A DNA stretch of 20,971 bases, from NCBI GenBank assembly GCA_937948705.1, contig CALECF010000166.1, positions 1 to 20,971 on the forward strand, written 5' to 3'. This stretch comes from an uncultured Anaerosolibacter sp. (lineage in GTDB: Bacteria; Bacillota_A; Clostridia; Peptostreptococcales; Thermotaleaceae). The translations under genes and the position numbers were made by a program. The notes under the pieces were generated by a model. That model saw only the letters and a list, made by a program, of their open reading frames with translations, searched no databases and was not told the origin of the DNA. Positions 1-7,361 of this stretch are shown piece by piece; position 1 is the stretch's first letter, and every line of letters starts with the position of its first letter.

Positions 1-91
1 TGATAATTATTTTGCAGAGTTTATCAAAAACGGCGGAGATATTGAGGAAGGATGCAATAATGAATCAGATTGCAGTTGTACGCTTGATTAA
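1..91 (+). CDS. C-terminal end of an unidentified Cys-containing protein (partial)
   Basis: An open frame enters from the left edge (first full codon at base 2) and ends at TAA 89-91, giving 29 residues. The tail is acidic and has three cysteines in the last twelve residues, ending CNNESDCSCTLD. I do not recognise the family. The next gene is a CoA-disulfide reductase/rhodanese fusion 60 bp downstream, so a sulfur- or redox-related role is possible, but that is only context. The gap between them has a weak inverted repeat (GCAAGT 101-106, ACTTGC 121-126) that is too weak to call a terminator. Confidence 0.5.
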   Translation, partial: DNYFAEFIKNGGDIEEGCNNESDCSCTLD

Positions 92-151
92 TATATAGAA
101 GCAAGTCGATTCTTAATAATACTTGCATTTTGATTAAGGAGGTTTTTGTAA

Positions 152-1801
152 ATGAAAATAGTAATCATTGGTGGTGTGGCTGCCGGGACTTCTGCAGCTG
201 CCAAAGCGAGAAGAAACAGTGAGGACGCCCAAATCAAGATCTTTGATGCCGACAGTCACATATCCTATTCAGCTTGTGGGTTGCCCTACTATATCGGAAC
301 TGAAATTGAGGATAGAGAGCAGTTGGTGCCCAGGGACCCTAAATTTTTCAAGAAGAAATATAACGTAGATATATTGACGAGGCATGAGGTTTTAGCCATA
401 AACCCACAAAGAAAAGAGATTACAGCAAAGAACCTGGATACAGGGGAAGTACTTGATGAAAGCTATGACAAACTCATTATTGCAACCGGCGCAAAGCCTG
501 TTGTACCGAATATCGAGGGAATTGGCAAAGCCAATGTTTTGTACCTTCGCAATGTATTAAGTGCAGACGCCATACGTGAATATATAATTAATAAAGGTCC
601 AAAATCTGCTGTTATTGTGGGCTCTGGATTTATAGGCCTTGAAATGGCAGAAAATCTTAAGGTTAGGGGAATGGATGTTACTGTAGTAGAGATGGCACCC
701 CAGGTAATGCCTGCTTTAGATCAGGATATTTCTGTCTATCTGCGGGACTATCTGGTAGAAAAAGGGATTAATCTTATATTGGATGATTCGGTTGTGAAGC
801 TTGAGGGAGATTCTACAGTCAATCGAGTTGTATTGAAGAGCGGGAAGAAAGTTGATACAGACCTGGTGATAATGGCGGTTGGAGTAAGACCCAACATAGA
901 GTTAGCAAGAAATGCGGGAGTTGAGATTGGTCAAACCGGAGCAATAAAGGTAAATACCAGGATGCAGACCAATATTGAAGATATTTATGCTTGTGGAGAC
1001 TGTGCTGAGAGCTATTCGTTGATTACCAAAAAGCCTATTTATCGTCCCTTGGGCTCAACAGCGAACAAAATGGGAAGAATCACCGGAGATCATGTCACCG
1101 GTGGAGATTTGGAATTCAGAGGAATCCTTGGTACGGGTATATTCAAGATATTTGATATGACCGTGGCTCAAACAGGGCTGACAGAAAAGGAAGCCATCAA
1201 GGAAGGATACGCTGTTACGATCTGCCACAATATCAAACCGGATAAACCGGAGTATTACCATGGAAAAGAAATGGTCATAAAGGCGGTAGCAGATAAACAT
1301 ACCGGCAAGGTATTGGGTGCTCAAATCGTTGGGAAATCCGGGGTAGATAAAAGGATTGATGTCCTTGTAACCGCCATAACCTTTGGTGCAAAGGCGGAAG
1401 ACCTGTTCCACCTGGATTTGGCGTATGCACCACCATTCTCTACAACGAAAGACCCGGTAATGTACACCGGCATGATTCTTGACAATGCTATAAACAGAGG
1501 TAGGGAATTGATTACAGTAGATGAGCTAAAAGCAAGGATTGAGGGTGGAGAAGAAATAAATATTATTGATGCCAGAGCGGTCAATCAATATGAACAATCC
1601 CATGTAGATGCTGCAGTAAGTATGCCTCATGACAAAATCAGGTCAGGTGTTCAATCTCTTGATAAGGATACGATAACGGTAACATATTGTAATAAAGGTG
1701 TTACAGGAAATGCAGCTCAGAATATCCTGATCAATAAGGGCTTTAAGAAGGTGTATAACTTATCCGGAGGGCATAAGAATTACATGAAGGTTACGAAATA
1801 A
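152..1801 (+). CDS. CoA-disulfide reductase with C-terminal rhodanese domain
   Basis: Flavoprotein of the pyridine nucleotide-disulfide oxidoreductase class that reduces CoA disulfide or related per/polysulfides with NAD(P)H in the cytoplasm. Visible: an N-terminal FAD-binding Gly motif (GGVAAGTSAAAKARR, from residue 7), the single redox cysteine Cys42 in SYSACGLPYYIG typical of CoADR/NADH oxidases, a second dinucleotide fold (VIVGSGFIGLEMAE, about 155-168), the FAD motif IYACGDCAE near 285, and the dimer-domain motif AYAPPFSTTKDPV. A rhodanese domain follows from about residue 455, with its active-site loop CNKGVTG and Cys513. The length of 549 residues fits the known CoADR-rhodanese fusions. 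The start is set by a very strong AAGGAGGT at 136-143. The rhodanese fusion favours persulfide chemistry over plain NADH oxidase activity, but the substrate cannot be decided from sequence. Confidence 0.93.
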   Translation: MKIVIIGGVAAGTSAAAKARRNSEDAQIKIFDADSHISYSACGLPYYIGTEIEDREQLVPRDPKFFKKKYNVDILTRHEVLAINPQRKEITAKNLDTGEVLDESYDKLIIATGAKPVVPNIEGIGKANVLYLRNVLSADAIREYIINKGPKSAVIVGSGFIGLEMAENLKVRGMDVTVVEMAPQVMPALDQDISVYLRDYLVEKGINLILDDSVVKLEGDSTVNRVVLKSGKKVDTDLVIMAVGVRPNIELARNAGVEIGQTGAIKVNTRMQTNIEDIYACGDCAESYSLITKKPIYRPLGSTANKMGRITGDHVTGGDLEFRGILGTGIFKIFDMTVAQTGLTEKEAIKEGYAVTICHNIKPDKPEYYHGKEMVIKAVADKHTGKVLGAQIVGKSGVDKRIDVLVTAITFGAKAEDLFHLDLAYAPPFSTTKDPVMYTGMILDNAINRGRELITVDELKARIEGGEEINIIDARAVNQYEQSHVDAAVSMPHDKIRSGVQSLDKDTITVTYCNKGVTGNAAQNILINKGFKKVYNLSGGHKNYMKVTK

Positions 1802-1834
1802 TTTTTAAGAAATATAGATTAGTCAGTTTATATG

Positions 1835-1843
1835 TGATACAAT
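1835..1843 (+). promoter_or_regulatory. Extended -10 promoter of the fluoride-riboswitch transcript
   Basis: TGATACAAT (TG-n-TACAAT) lies about 25 bases ahead of the aptamer and fits an extended -10 element. No good -35 hexamer is seen at 17 nt upstream. The predicted start at about 1850 would put the aptamer at the very 5' end of the RNA, as expected for a transcriptional riboswitch. Confidence 0.5.
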
Positions 1844-1862
1844 AATTGCTAGGTTCATACTT

Positions 1863-1911
1863 GATGGCGATGGAGTTCGCCGAAACCGCTTATAAGCTGA
1901 TGACTCCTACA
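1863..1911 (+). promoter_or_regulatory. Fluoride riboswitch (crcB motif)
   Basis: The bases match the fluoride aptamer closely. A P1 hairpin is formed by GGCG 1866-1869 and CGCC 1878-1881 around the loop ATGGAGTT. It is followed by AAACCGC, a short GCTT/AAGC hairpin (1888-1897) and the conserved GCTGATGACTCCTAC. The loop GGAGT (1872-1876) can pair with ACTCC (1903-1907), giving the pseudoknot known from this class. ACTCC is also the foot of the terminator stem that follows. Fluoride binding should hold the pseudoknot, block the terminator and switch on the downstream antiporter gene. Covariance search against Rfam RF01734 would confirm the call. Confidence 0.93.
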
Positions 1912-1945
1912 AGAACAGAATATTCTGTTCTTGTAGGAGTTTTTG
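1903..1945 (+). terminator. Riboswitch-controlled intrinsic terminator
   Basis: An uninterrupted inverted repeat of 18 bp (1903-1920 with 1923-1940) has only two bases between its arms and runs into TTTTT. The 5' arm shares ACTCC with the aptamer pseudoknot, so the two structures exclude each other. The stem is long for an expression platform, which suggests tight repression without ligand. Confidence 0.9.
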
Positions 1946-1980
1946 TGTTTCATTACTAAATTTGAATTGGAGGATGGAAA

Positions 1981-3177
1981 ATGGCAACAAGTCTCGCTAT
2001 CATGCTAATATTAGGATTAGGAGTAAATGTCCTATTCACAAAACTAAAACTTCCTGGATTGCTGGGTATGCTTATTCTGGGAGTAATAGTTGGCCCTTAT
2101 GTATTAAACTGGCTGGATGCCGATACCTTAAGATTATCCGGCGACTTTAGAAAAATCGCCTTAATTATTATTTTGCTAAGAGCAGGTTTGGGTATCAGCA
2201 GGGATGATTTGAACAGAGTTGGAACTACAGCCATCAAACTTAGTTGTGTCCCTGGAATTGTTGAAGGGTTTACAATTGCTTTTGTTTCGGTGAAACTACT
2301 TGGTTTTACCTTTATCGAGGGAGGAATTCTTGGGTTCATTATCGCAGCGGTATCGCCGGCTGTTGTTGTGCCTCAGATGCTGCACTATCTTGATAATGGA
2401 ATTGGCACGAACAAAGGAATACCTACCCTGATTTTGGCGGGTTCATCCATTGATGATGTATTTGCCATCACTCTTTTCACGACTTTCCTTGGCTTGTACA
2501 GCGGAACACATGTTAATATCGGAATACAGATACTGAGCATTCCAGTATCGATCCTTTTGGGTATCGTATTGGGGTTGATCATGGGGCTTATCATGGTAAG
2601 ACTGTTTAAGAGCTACCACATACGAGATACAAGAAAGGTTTTACTGATACTTGGTGTTGCAATTCTTCTTACGGTGATTGAAAATGCCCTTAAAAACAAG
2701 CTGGAAATAGCCGGACTTCTTGGTGTTATGACGATCGGCTTTATAATACTTGAAAAGAAGCCGGAGGTTGCTAGCCGATTAGCAGGTAAGTTTAATAAAA
2801 TATGGATTTTTGCAGAAATTCTCCTTTTTGTACTTGTTGGGGCACAGGTGAATATTAGTGTAGCTTTACATGCCGGTTTAACAGGGCTTGCGATCATCTT
2901 TATCGGGTTAATAGGACGTAGTGTGGGAGTTATTCTTTCCACTTTAGGCACAAACCTTAACTGGAAAGAAAGAATGTTCTGTGTCATTTCCTATGTACCT
3001 AAAGCAACAGTTCAGGCAGCAATCGGTGCAATTCCCTTGGGGCTTGGGATACCTTCCGGGGAGGTTATACTCGCAATAGCTGTTCTGTCCATACTGGTTA
3101 CCGCACCTTTAGGGGCAATCGCAATCAAGGCTTCAGCAAAAAGATTGCTTGTTGTGGAAAATGCAGAAGCCATATAG
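1981..3177 (+). CDS. Cation:proton antiporter (CPA family)
   Basis: Integral membrane protein of 398 residues, nearly all hydrophobic, with roughly 11-12 predicted membrane segments. The paired acidic motif in GSSIDDVFAITLF (about 157-169) matches the ND/DD ion-binding site of cation:proton antiporters. The N-terminal stretch KLPGLLGMLILGVIVGPYVL is also typical of the family, which exchanges Na+ or K+ for protons across the cytoplasmic membrane. The start follows TTGGAGGATGGAAA. Antiporters of this broad type are among the genes known to sit behind fluoride riboswitches. Whether this one exports fluoride, or instead corrects pH and cation balance during fluoride stress, is not decided by the sequence. 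It is followed 60 bp later by a small gene on the same strand. Confidence 0.88.
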   Translation: MATSLAIMLILGLGVNVLFTKLKLPGLLGMLILGVIVGPYVLNWLDADTLRLSGDFRKIALIIILLRAGLGISRDDLNRVGTTAIKLSCVPGIVEGFTIAFVSVKLLGFTFIEGGILGFIIAAVSPAVVVPQMLHYLDNGIGTNKGIPTLILAGSSIDDVFAITLFTTFLGLYSGTHVNIGIQILSIPVSILLGIVLGLIMGLIMVRLFKSYHIRDTRKVLLILGVAILLTVIENALKNKLEIAGLLGVMTIGFIILEKKPEVASRLAGKFNKIWIFAEILLFVLVGAQVNISVALHAGLTGLAIIFIGLIGRSVGVILSTLGTNLNWKERMFCVISYVPKATVQAAIGAIPLGLGIPSGEVILAIAVLSILVTAPLGAIAIKASAKRLLVVENAEAI

Positions 3178-3237
3178 AACCATTTTGGGAATTCATTGAA
3201 ATTTGGAAAAATAAATAAGTGAAAGGGAAATGGCAGA

Positions 3238-3657
3238 ATGAACGGGATTTTTTATGTAATTCTAATTACACTACTGGTGTGCATTGGTGCTATTGCATTT
3301 TATACAAATGCATTTAAAGTGCTTTTGTTTAAGGAACATAAAGGTGAGGGTGTGCTTACAGGACAGCTAAAGCGTGGTGAATCGTGTGCTATGCTTCCAA
3401 ACCCCAAAGGGGTACATACATTCATAATTGATTTGAAAAAGGGGCGTCTAAGACTAAATCATAGCTCATATAACCCTGACGGCTCAACATGGTCTTTGCC
3501 GCCAGTAAATTGCGAACAGCAGCACTTTGATATGGCGGAAACTGGTACATATAACATAACAATAATCATAGGTGAGAGTTATGAAATGACTGACAGAATC
3601 GAATTGGTAAATCCTGAAAAATGGGATACGGCTGAATTTAGATATGAATTGAAATAA
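3238..3657 (+). CDS. Small membrane-anchored protein of unknown function
   Basis: A 139-residue protein with one hydrophobic segment (about residues 3-25) and no lipobox. The polar remainder is probably outside the membrane and looks beta-rich, with alternating hydrophobic stretches such as HTFIIDLKKGRLRL and TYNITIIIGESYEM. It has two cysteines (about positions 50 and 87). I do not recognise the family. Its start is preceded by GAAAGGGAAATGGCAGA, a modest ribosome binding site. It lies 60 bp after the antiporter with no promoter or terminator in between, so it is probably on the fluoride-induced transcript. A role as an accessory to the antiporter is inference only. Confidence 0.75.
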   Translation: MNGIFYVILITLLVCIGAIAFYTNAFKVLLFKEHKGEGVLTGQLKRGESCAMLPNPKGVHTFIIDLKKGRLRLNHSSYNPDGSTWSLPPVNCEQQHFDMAETGTYNITIIIGESYEMTDRIELVNPEKWDTAEFRYELK

Positions 3658-3683
3658 AGAAAGCTAGGTTGTTTTGCTGTAAT

Positions 3684-3717
3684 AGCCGAAACGAATAGAA
3701 TAATTGGCTGATTTTTG
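3684..3717 (+). terminator. Weak candidate terminator after the small membrane protein gene
   Basis: AGCC 3684-3687 and AA 3689-3690 can pair with TTGGCT 3704-3709 across a 13-base loop with one bulged G, followed by GATTTTTGTT. The stem is short, so the call is tentative. The same spot also holds AAACGAAT (3689-3696), which is inverted at 3724-3731 (ATTCGTTT). Confidence 0.35.
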
Positions 3718-3782
3718 TTCATGATTCGTTTTAACCATGGAGTATTTAATATTTCACTTTTTATCATTTTTAAGGAATAACT

Positions 3783-4565
3783 TCAATGCAAAAAAATTAA
3801 GAGAAAACCAAGTAATAGCTTGATAGCTTGACTGGAAACTATAAATACAAGTACAGCACCGGCAAACGCACCGATGATTGAGCCGATTCCCATTGGTAAA
3901 ATTAGTGCAGGAAAATCATTTTTATCATTATACATTTTATTTGATGCATGCTTTGAAACACCAATTAATACTGTAGGCAAGCTGATTAAAAGACTGACAG
4001 TTCCTGCTATTTTAATGTCAACACCAAAAATCAATATAAGTGTTGTGTTGGGATAATTAGTTCTTCGCCTGCAACTCCTAAAAGACTACTTATAAATCCA
4101 ATTATAAGTCCTCAAAAGATACCAACCAGAATTTTATTCCAAGTATGACCAAAAGCTATTCTGCCAGAAATAAATGGTACAAAACTCTCGAAGATTAGTA
4201 AGCATCCTATAAAAATAAGCAATGCCAAGATTGCTTTTTTGAGCAATGTCTCAGTCACATTTTTAGAAAAGTCAACTCCAAAAAAATGCTCCGGTCATAG
4301 AACCGGCAATGATTGAAATCATAACTACCGCGAGAGGCATAATAGTATCAAGATTCATTTTGGGTATTCTAAAAAATATGGAGGAAAGAACAGTAATAAG
4401 ACTTATTGCTAAATTTATTGCAACAGCCTTACGTGCTGAATATTTGAATAACCCAACAAGAATGGGTAGTCGAAATTCCGCTCCTCCTAAACCAATAAGT
4501 TCTCCAAGGCAACCTATGGGTGTTCCAGTAAAAAAAGCAAGAAGTGCAGATCGTTTTTTATCCAT
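3783..4565 (-). pseudogene. Broken TSUP (TauE/SafE) family membrane transporter
   Basis: Three reading-frame pieces on the minus strand together make one TauE/SafE-type protein of about 260 residues. The N-terminal piece (4565 down to 4272) has the repeat motif IGLGGAEFRLPILV. A middle piece reads LLGVAGEELIIPT, and the C-terminal piece (4034-3783) has FGVDIKIAGTVSLLISLP. Lesions seen: a frameshift in a run of seven A at 4280-4286, an in-frame TGA at 4112-4114, and a second frameshift where TGTTG is duplicated in tandem at 4041-4050. Removing one TGTTG copy restores IPTLILIFGVDIK. The C-terminus ends early, at LLLGFLLIFLH. The gene begins 29 bp after the modC stop and has its own ribosome binding site, so it was once the fourth gene of the modABC operon. 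An intact TSUP gene lies at 8381-9112. Confidence 0.88.
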
Positions 4566-4594
4566 ATATCATTATCCTTCCTTTCTAATTTATA

Positions 4595-5665
4595 TTAATC
4601 GTGCTTTCCCATAAGGAATACTTTTTCTGGAGGGATATGTAATCTCAGCTGCTTGCAAACACATGCATTGATATGAGGGCAAGAGGCCTTTGAAATTTCG
4701 ACTTGAAGCATGCAATTGTGGCAGTTTACAAGGATTGTAGTAGAGAATACTCCCTCGTATTTTTCTATAATATCACACTCAAAGGTGTTATCTTCATTTG
4801 AATCTATTGTAGATAAGTTTATATAGTGTGCTCTTATTCCCGCTATCATATGTTTTGAAACTTGCATATTTGGCTTGGCAGATTTAAAAACAAGCTCATT
4901 TGCTTTCAGGACCAAATGAGTGTCTGTTTCTTCCAAAACGTTTACATTAAGAAAGTTTTTACATCCTGTTATTCTTGCAGTAGTTAAATTTGCAGGGGTA
5001 TGAATGATTTCCTCCTTGGTACCCAACTGGAGATTCTGTCCGTTGTCGATAACCATAATATTATTGCTGATTCGATACGCTTCTTCAATGTTATGCGTAA
5101 CGAGTAATACAATTCCATCAAAATTATTTTTGATGATTGTTATCAATTCTTTTTCAAGTAAATATTTTATATGACTATCAAGTGCTGAAAAGGGTTCGTC
5201 TAACAATAGCAAATCCGGTTCTGTAATCAAGGTTCTGCAAAGCGCTGTTCTCTGTTGCTGACCTCCCGAAAGCTGAGATGGATAATGGTTTTCAAGCTCT
5301 ACAAGCTGCATGCGTTCAATCATTTCAGAGACTTTTTTGTTGCGCAATTCCTTTTCTAAATGGTTTATGCCATAAGCAATATTTTTAAACACTGTAAGAT
5401 GAGGAAAAAGAGCATAATTTTGAAATACATATCCAATATTTCTTTTTCGAGAAGGTACATTAATTTTGAGATCGGAAGAAAACAATACTTTGCCATTGAG
5501 CTTAATGCTTCCTTTATCGGGGGAATGCAGTCCTGCGATACTTTTTAATGTCATGCTTTTTCCGCAGCCTGAAGAGCCTAGTATTCCCAAAACACCTTTT
5601 TCTGCTGTGAAAGAAGATTTTAGCACAAAATTCCCTAATGTTTTTTCAAAAGATACTTCCAACAC
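4595..5665 (-). CDS. modC: Molybdate ABC transporter, ATP-binding protein ModC
   Basis: Cytoplasmic ATPase that powers molybdate import through ModB. Seen in order: Walker A GSSGCGKS (30-37), Q-loop FQNYALFPH (81-89), signature LSGGQQQR (132-139), Walker B LLLLDEP with the following FSALD (152-163) and the switch His in VTHNIEEAYR. A C-terminal regulatory region follows from about residue 230. The start is GTG (5663-5665), one base after the modB stop, with GGGGGGTG overlapping the end of modB, so translation is probably coupled. Oddity: the C-terminal domain is cysteine-rich (Cys297, 315, 318, 329, 335, 337, including CHNC and CVC), which is unusual for this domain. Context with ModA and ModB makes molybdate the likely substrate; tungstate is also possible. 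Confidence 0.92.
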   Translation of the reverse strand: MLEVSFEKTLGNFVLKSSFTAEKGVLGILGSSGCGKSMTLKSIAGLHSPDKGSIKLNGKVLFSSDLKINVPSRKRNIGYVFQNYALFPHLTVFKNIAYGINHLEKELRNKKVSEMIERMQLVELENHYPSQLSGGQQQRTALCRTLITEPDLLLLDEPFSALDSHIKYLLEKELITIIKNNFDGIVLLVTHNIEEAYRISNNIMVIDNGQNLQLGTKEEIIHTPANLTTARITGCKNFLNVNVLEETDTHLVLKANELVFKSAKPNMQVSKHMIAGIRAHYINLSTIDSNEDNTFECDIIEKYEGVFSTTILVNCHNCMLQVEISKASCPHINACVCKQLRLHIPPEKVFLMGKHD

Positions 5666-5666
5666 T

Positions 5667-6344
5667 TCACATCACCCCCCTCTTTATTTTTCTTTCAAGA
5701 ATGTTTATTGTAAATAATACTATTATTGCTATGCTCGTCATGATGAAAACAAGGAGATTAGCCATGTCTTTATTTCCTGCTTGTAACGCATCATAAATGG
5801 CTATCGGCATAGTCGTGGTTTTATTGGGTATGCTTCCTGAAACCATTAAAGTTGTTCCAAAATCTCCAAGTGCTCTTACGAAGGACAGTGTTATGCCTGC
5901 AACAATACCTCTCCATGCAATGGGAACCATTATTGTAAAAAACACATTCAATTCATTTCGTCCTAATAGCCTTGCGGCATTCAAATAATCTTGATTTACT
6001 TCAACGAAAGCAGTCTTGGATGATTTAATCAAGTAAGGGATGGATACAACAGTGGACGCAATCACGGCACCGGTTGGTGTAAATACAATCATTGTACCTA
6101 AGGTATTTTCGATGAACACACCGATAGGGGATTGCCTGCCGAGCAGTACCAGCAAATAATATCCCAGTACTGTCGGTGGCAATACAATAGGTAGATTGGT
6201 CAAAGTATCAATAAAATCAACTGCTTTTCCGCGTCCCTTGCTGAGGAAATATGCGATTGGTAGTCCGATAATAAGACTAATTGCGGTGGCTGTGAATGCT
6301 ACACGAAAGGATAAGTATAGTGGAAATAAATTTATATTTTCCAT
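5667..6344 (-). CDS. modB: Molybdate ABC transporter, permease ModB
   Basis: Membrane permease of 225 residues with about five to six hydrophobic segments. The cytoplasmic loop that docks to the ATPase is visible as the EAA-like stretch YLNAARLLGRNELNVFF (about 140-156). Family features include the ISLIIGLPIAYFLSKGRG start, LPIVLPPTVLGYYLL and FVRALGDFGTTLMVSG. The length fits ModB. The start ATG lies 3 bp after the modA stop, with GGAGG inside the end of modA, so the operon is tightly packed. It carries the oxyanion delivered by ModA across the membrane. Confidence 0.94.
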   Translation of the reverse strand: MENINLFPLYLSFRVAFTATAISLIIGLPIAYFLSKGRGKAVDFIDTLTNLPIVLPPTVLGYYLLVLLGRQSPIGVFIENTLGTMIVFTPTGAVIASTVVSIPYLIKSSKTAFVEVNQDYLNAARLLGRNELNVFFTIMVPIAWRGIVAGITLSFVRALGDFGTTLMVSGSIPNKTTTMPIAIYDALQAGNKDMANLLVFIMTSIAIIVLFTINILERKIKRGVM

Positions 6345-6347
6345 TGT

Positions 6348-7145
6348 TTATTCCTCCGGTGTAACAAACCCATACTTGCTCATAATAACTTTTCCTTCTT
6401 TACTATTTACATAATCAACAAATTTTTGTCCAAGTTCTTTTTCTTTTGAAGTTTTAATAACAGCCATTGCCTGTTTTAAAGGCTTATGCATCTTGGCATC
6501 TACGAGATTGAAATTTAATACTTTTTCATCGTTTAGTGACAGGGCAATAAATCCTGCATCGGCATTCCCTGTGCTAATAAAAGTCAAAGTTTCAGAGATG
6601 TTTTTTCCATACACCAGCTTTGGCTCTAATTTATCCCACAATCCTGCTGTTACTAGCGCTTGTTTTGCGGCTAAACCATAAGGTGCATGTTCAGGATTTG
6701 CTATTGCAATTTTTTTAACTTCAGGTTTTAATAAATCTTCCATAGTTTTTACTTCGAACTTATTCTTCTTCTGGGTTGCAATGCCAATACGACCCAAAGC
6801 ATAAAGTTTTTTGGTATCGGAAATAATGTGTCCGTTTTTACCCAGATCGTCTATGACACTTTCATTTGCGGCTGCAAACACATCAAAAGGTGCTCCGTTG
6901 GCAATTTGCTCAGACAAGGTTCCGGTTGAGCCAAACGAAAATGTAACTTTGCAATTGTTGGCTTGTTCAAATGCGACACCAACTTCTGTAAATGCCTTTG
7001 TTAAATCAGAGGCCGCAGCTACTGTAAGCTCTTTTTTTGCAACAGTTGTTGTATTTTCTGGTGTTGAGGTTGAACTTTGCTTTGCGCTGCATCCCGCCAA
7101 AGCAACTGCTAATAAAATTATGATAACAATTATGTTCTTTTTCAT
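6348..7145 (-). CDS. modA: Molybdate-binding lipoprotein ModA
   Basis: Solute-binding lipoprotein that captures molybdate outside the membrane. The start at 7145 is chosen because AGGAG sits eight bases upstream and it gives a proper lipoprotein signal: KK, a hydrophobic core and the lipobox LAGC with Cys19. An in-frame start further upstream would add 25 residues ahead of the signal and is less likely. ModA motifs: LTVAAASDL, SFGSTGTLSEQI, GAPFDVFAAANES and IANPEHAPYG. The Ser residues and backbone in these loops form the oxyanion site in the family. The mature protein has about 247 residues, normal for ModA. It is transcribed divergently from the HTH/PBP regulator. Confidence 0.94.
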   Translation of the reverse strand: MKKNIIVIIILLAVALAGCSAKQSSTSTPENTTTVAKKELTVAAASDLTKAFTEVGVAFEQANNCKVTFSFGSTGTLSEQIANGAPFDVFAAANESVIDDLGKNGHIISDTKKLYALGRIGIATQKKNKFEVKTMEDLLKPEVKKIAIANPEHAPYGLAAKQALVTAGLWDKLEPKLVYGKNISETLTFISTGNADAGFIALSLNDEKVLNFNLVDAKMHKPLKQAMAVIKTSKEKELGQKFVDYVNSKEGKVIMSKYGFVTPEE

Positions 7146-7226
7146 AATTCCGCGGCTCCTTTTTTTTATATTAATGGTTAAATTAAACAAAACGAATCGT
7201 GACGAAAAGTGAAATAACATTATAAA

Positions 7227-7308
7227 TTCATCACGTTACACACATTATAATTGTGTATAAGTTGTTCGTCAAGTGAAAAGCTAATAAAAAATTGTCAAAC
7301 GTAATGAA
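7227..7308. repeat. Paired inverted 11-bp elements in the mod intergenic region (candidate operators)
   Basis: TTCATCACGTT at 7227-7237 and AACGTAATGAA at 7298-7308 are inverted copies with one mismatch (consensus TTCATYACGTT). One covers the probable modA start site, the other lies between the -35 and -10 of the regulator gene. Their centres are 71 bp apart. Next to each, looser similarity continues: ACATTATAATTGTG at 7242-7255 and ACATGATAATATGTG at 7310-7324. The placement suits binding by the divergent regulator, but this is inferred. Confidence 0.5.
7244..7272 (-). promoter_or_regulatory. modABC promoter
   Basis: On the minus strand TTGACG (7272-7267) and TATAAT (7249-7244) are separated by exactly 17 bases, a near-consensus sigma-A promoter. 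The expected start is about 7237, leaving a leader of about 90 bases before modA. One arm of the inverted element at 7227-7237 covers this start point, so a bound repressor could block it. Confidence 0.8.
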
Positions 7309-7320
7309 ACATGATAATAT
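7292..7320 (+). promoter_or_regulatory. Promoter of the divergent HTH/PBP regulator
   Basis: TTGTCA (7292-7297), a 17-base spacer and TAATAT (7315-7320). The spacer contains the second inverted element (7298-7308), which suggests that the regulator could control its own expression. Nearby alternative -10 choices exist (GATAAT 7313-7318), so the exact start is uncertain. Confidence 0.6.
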
Positions 7321-7361
7321 GTGATATAGAACGAATTATTCATCTATGAAAGGATCATCAT

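Noticed and set aside
101..126. Terminator or operator hairpin before the CoA-disulfide reductase gene
   Set aside because: Six-base stem with a 14-base loop and no T run; too weak to support.
3689..3731. AAACGAAT inverted pair, also seen near 7190 and 7331 in similar form
   Set aside because: An 8-base AT-rich match is likely by chance, and the copy at 3689 is far from any promoter of the mod genes.
7146..7220. N-terminal extension of ModA
   Set aside because: It would put 25 residues before a standard lipoprotein signal peptide; the start at 7145 has AGGAG at proper spacing.
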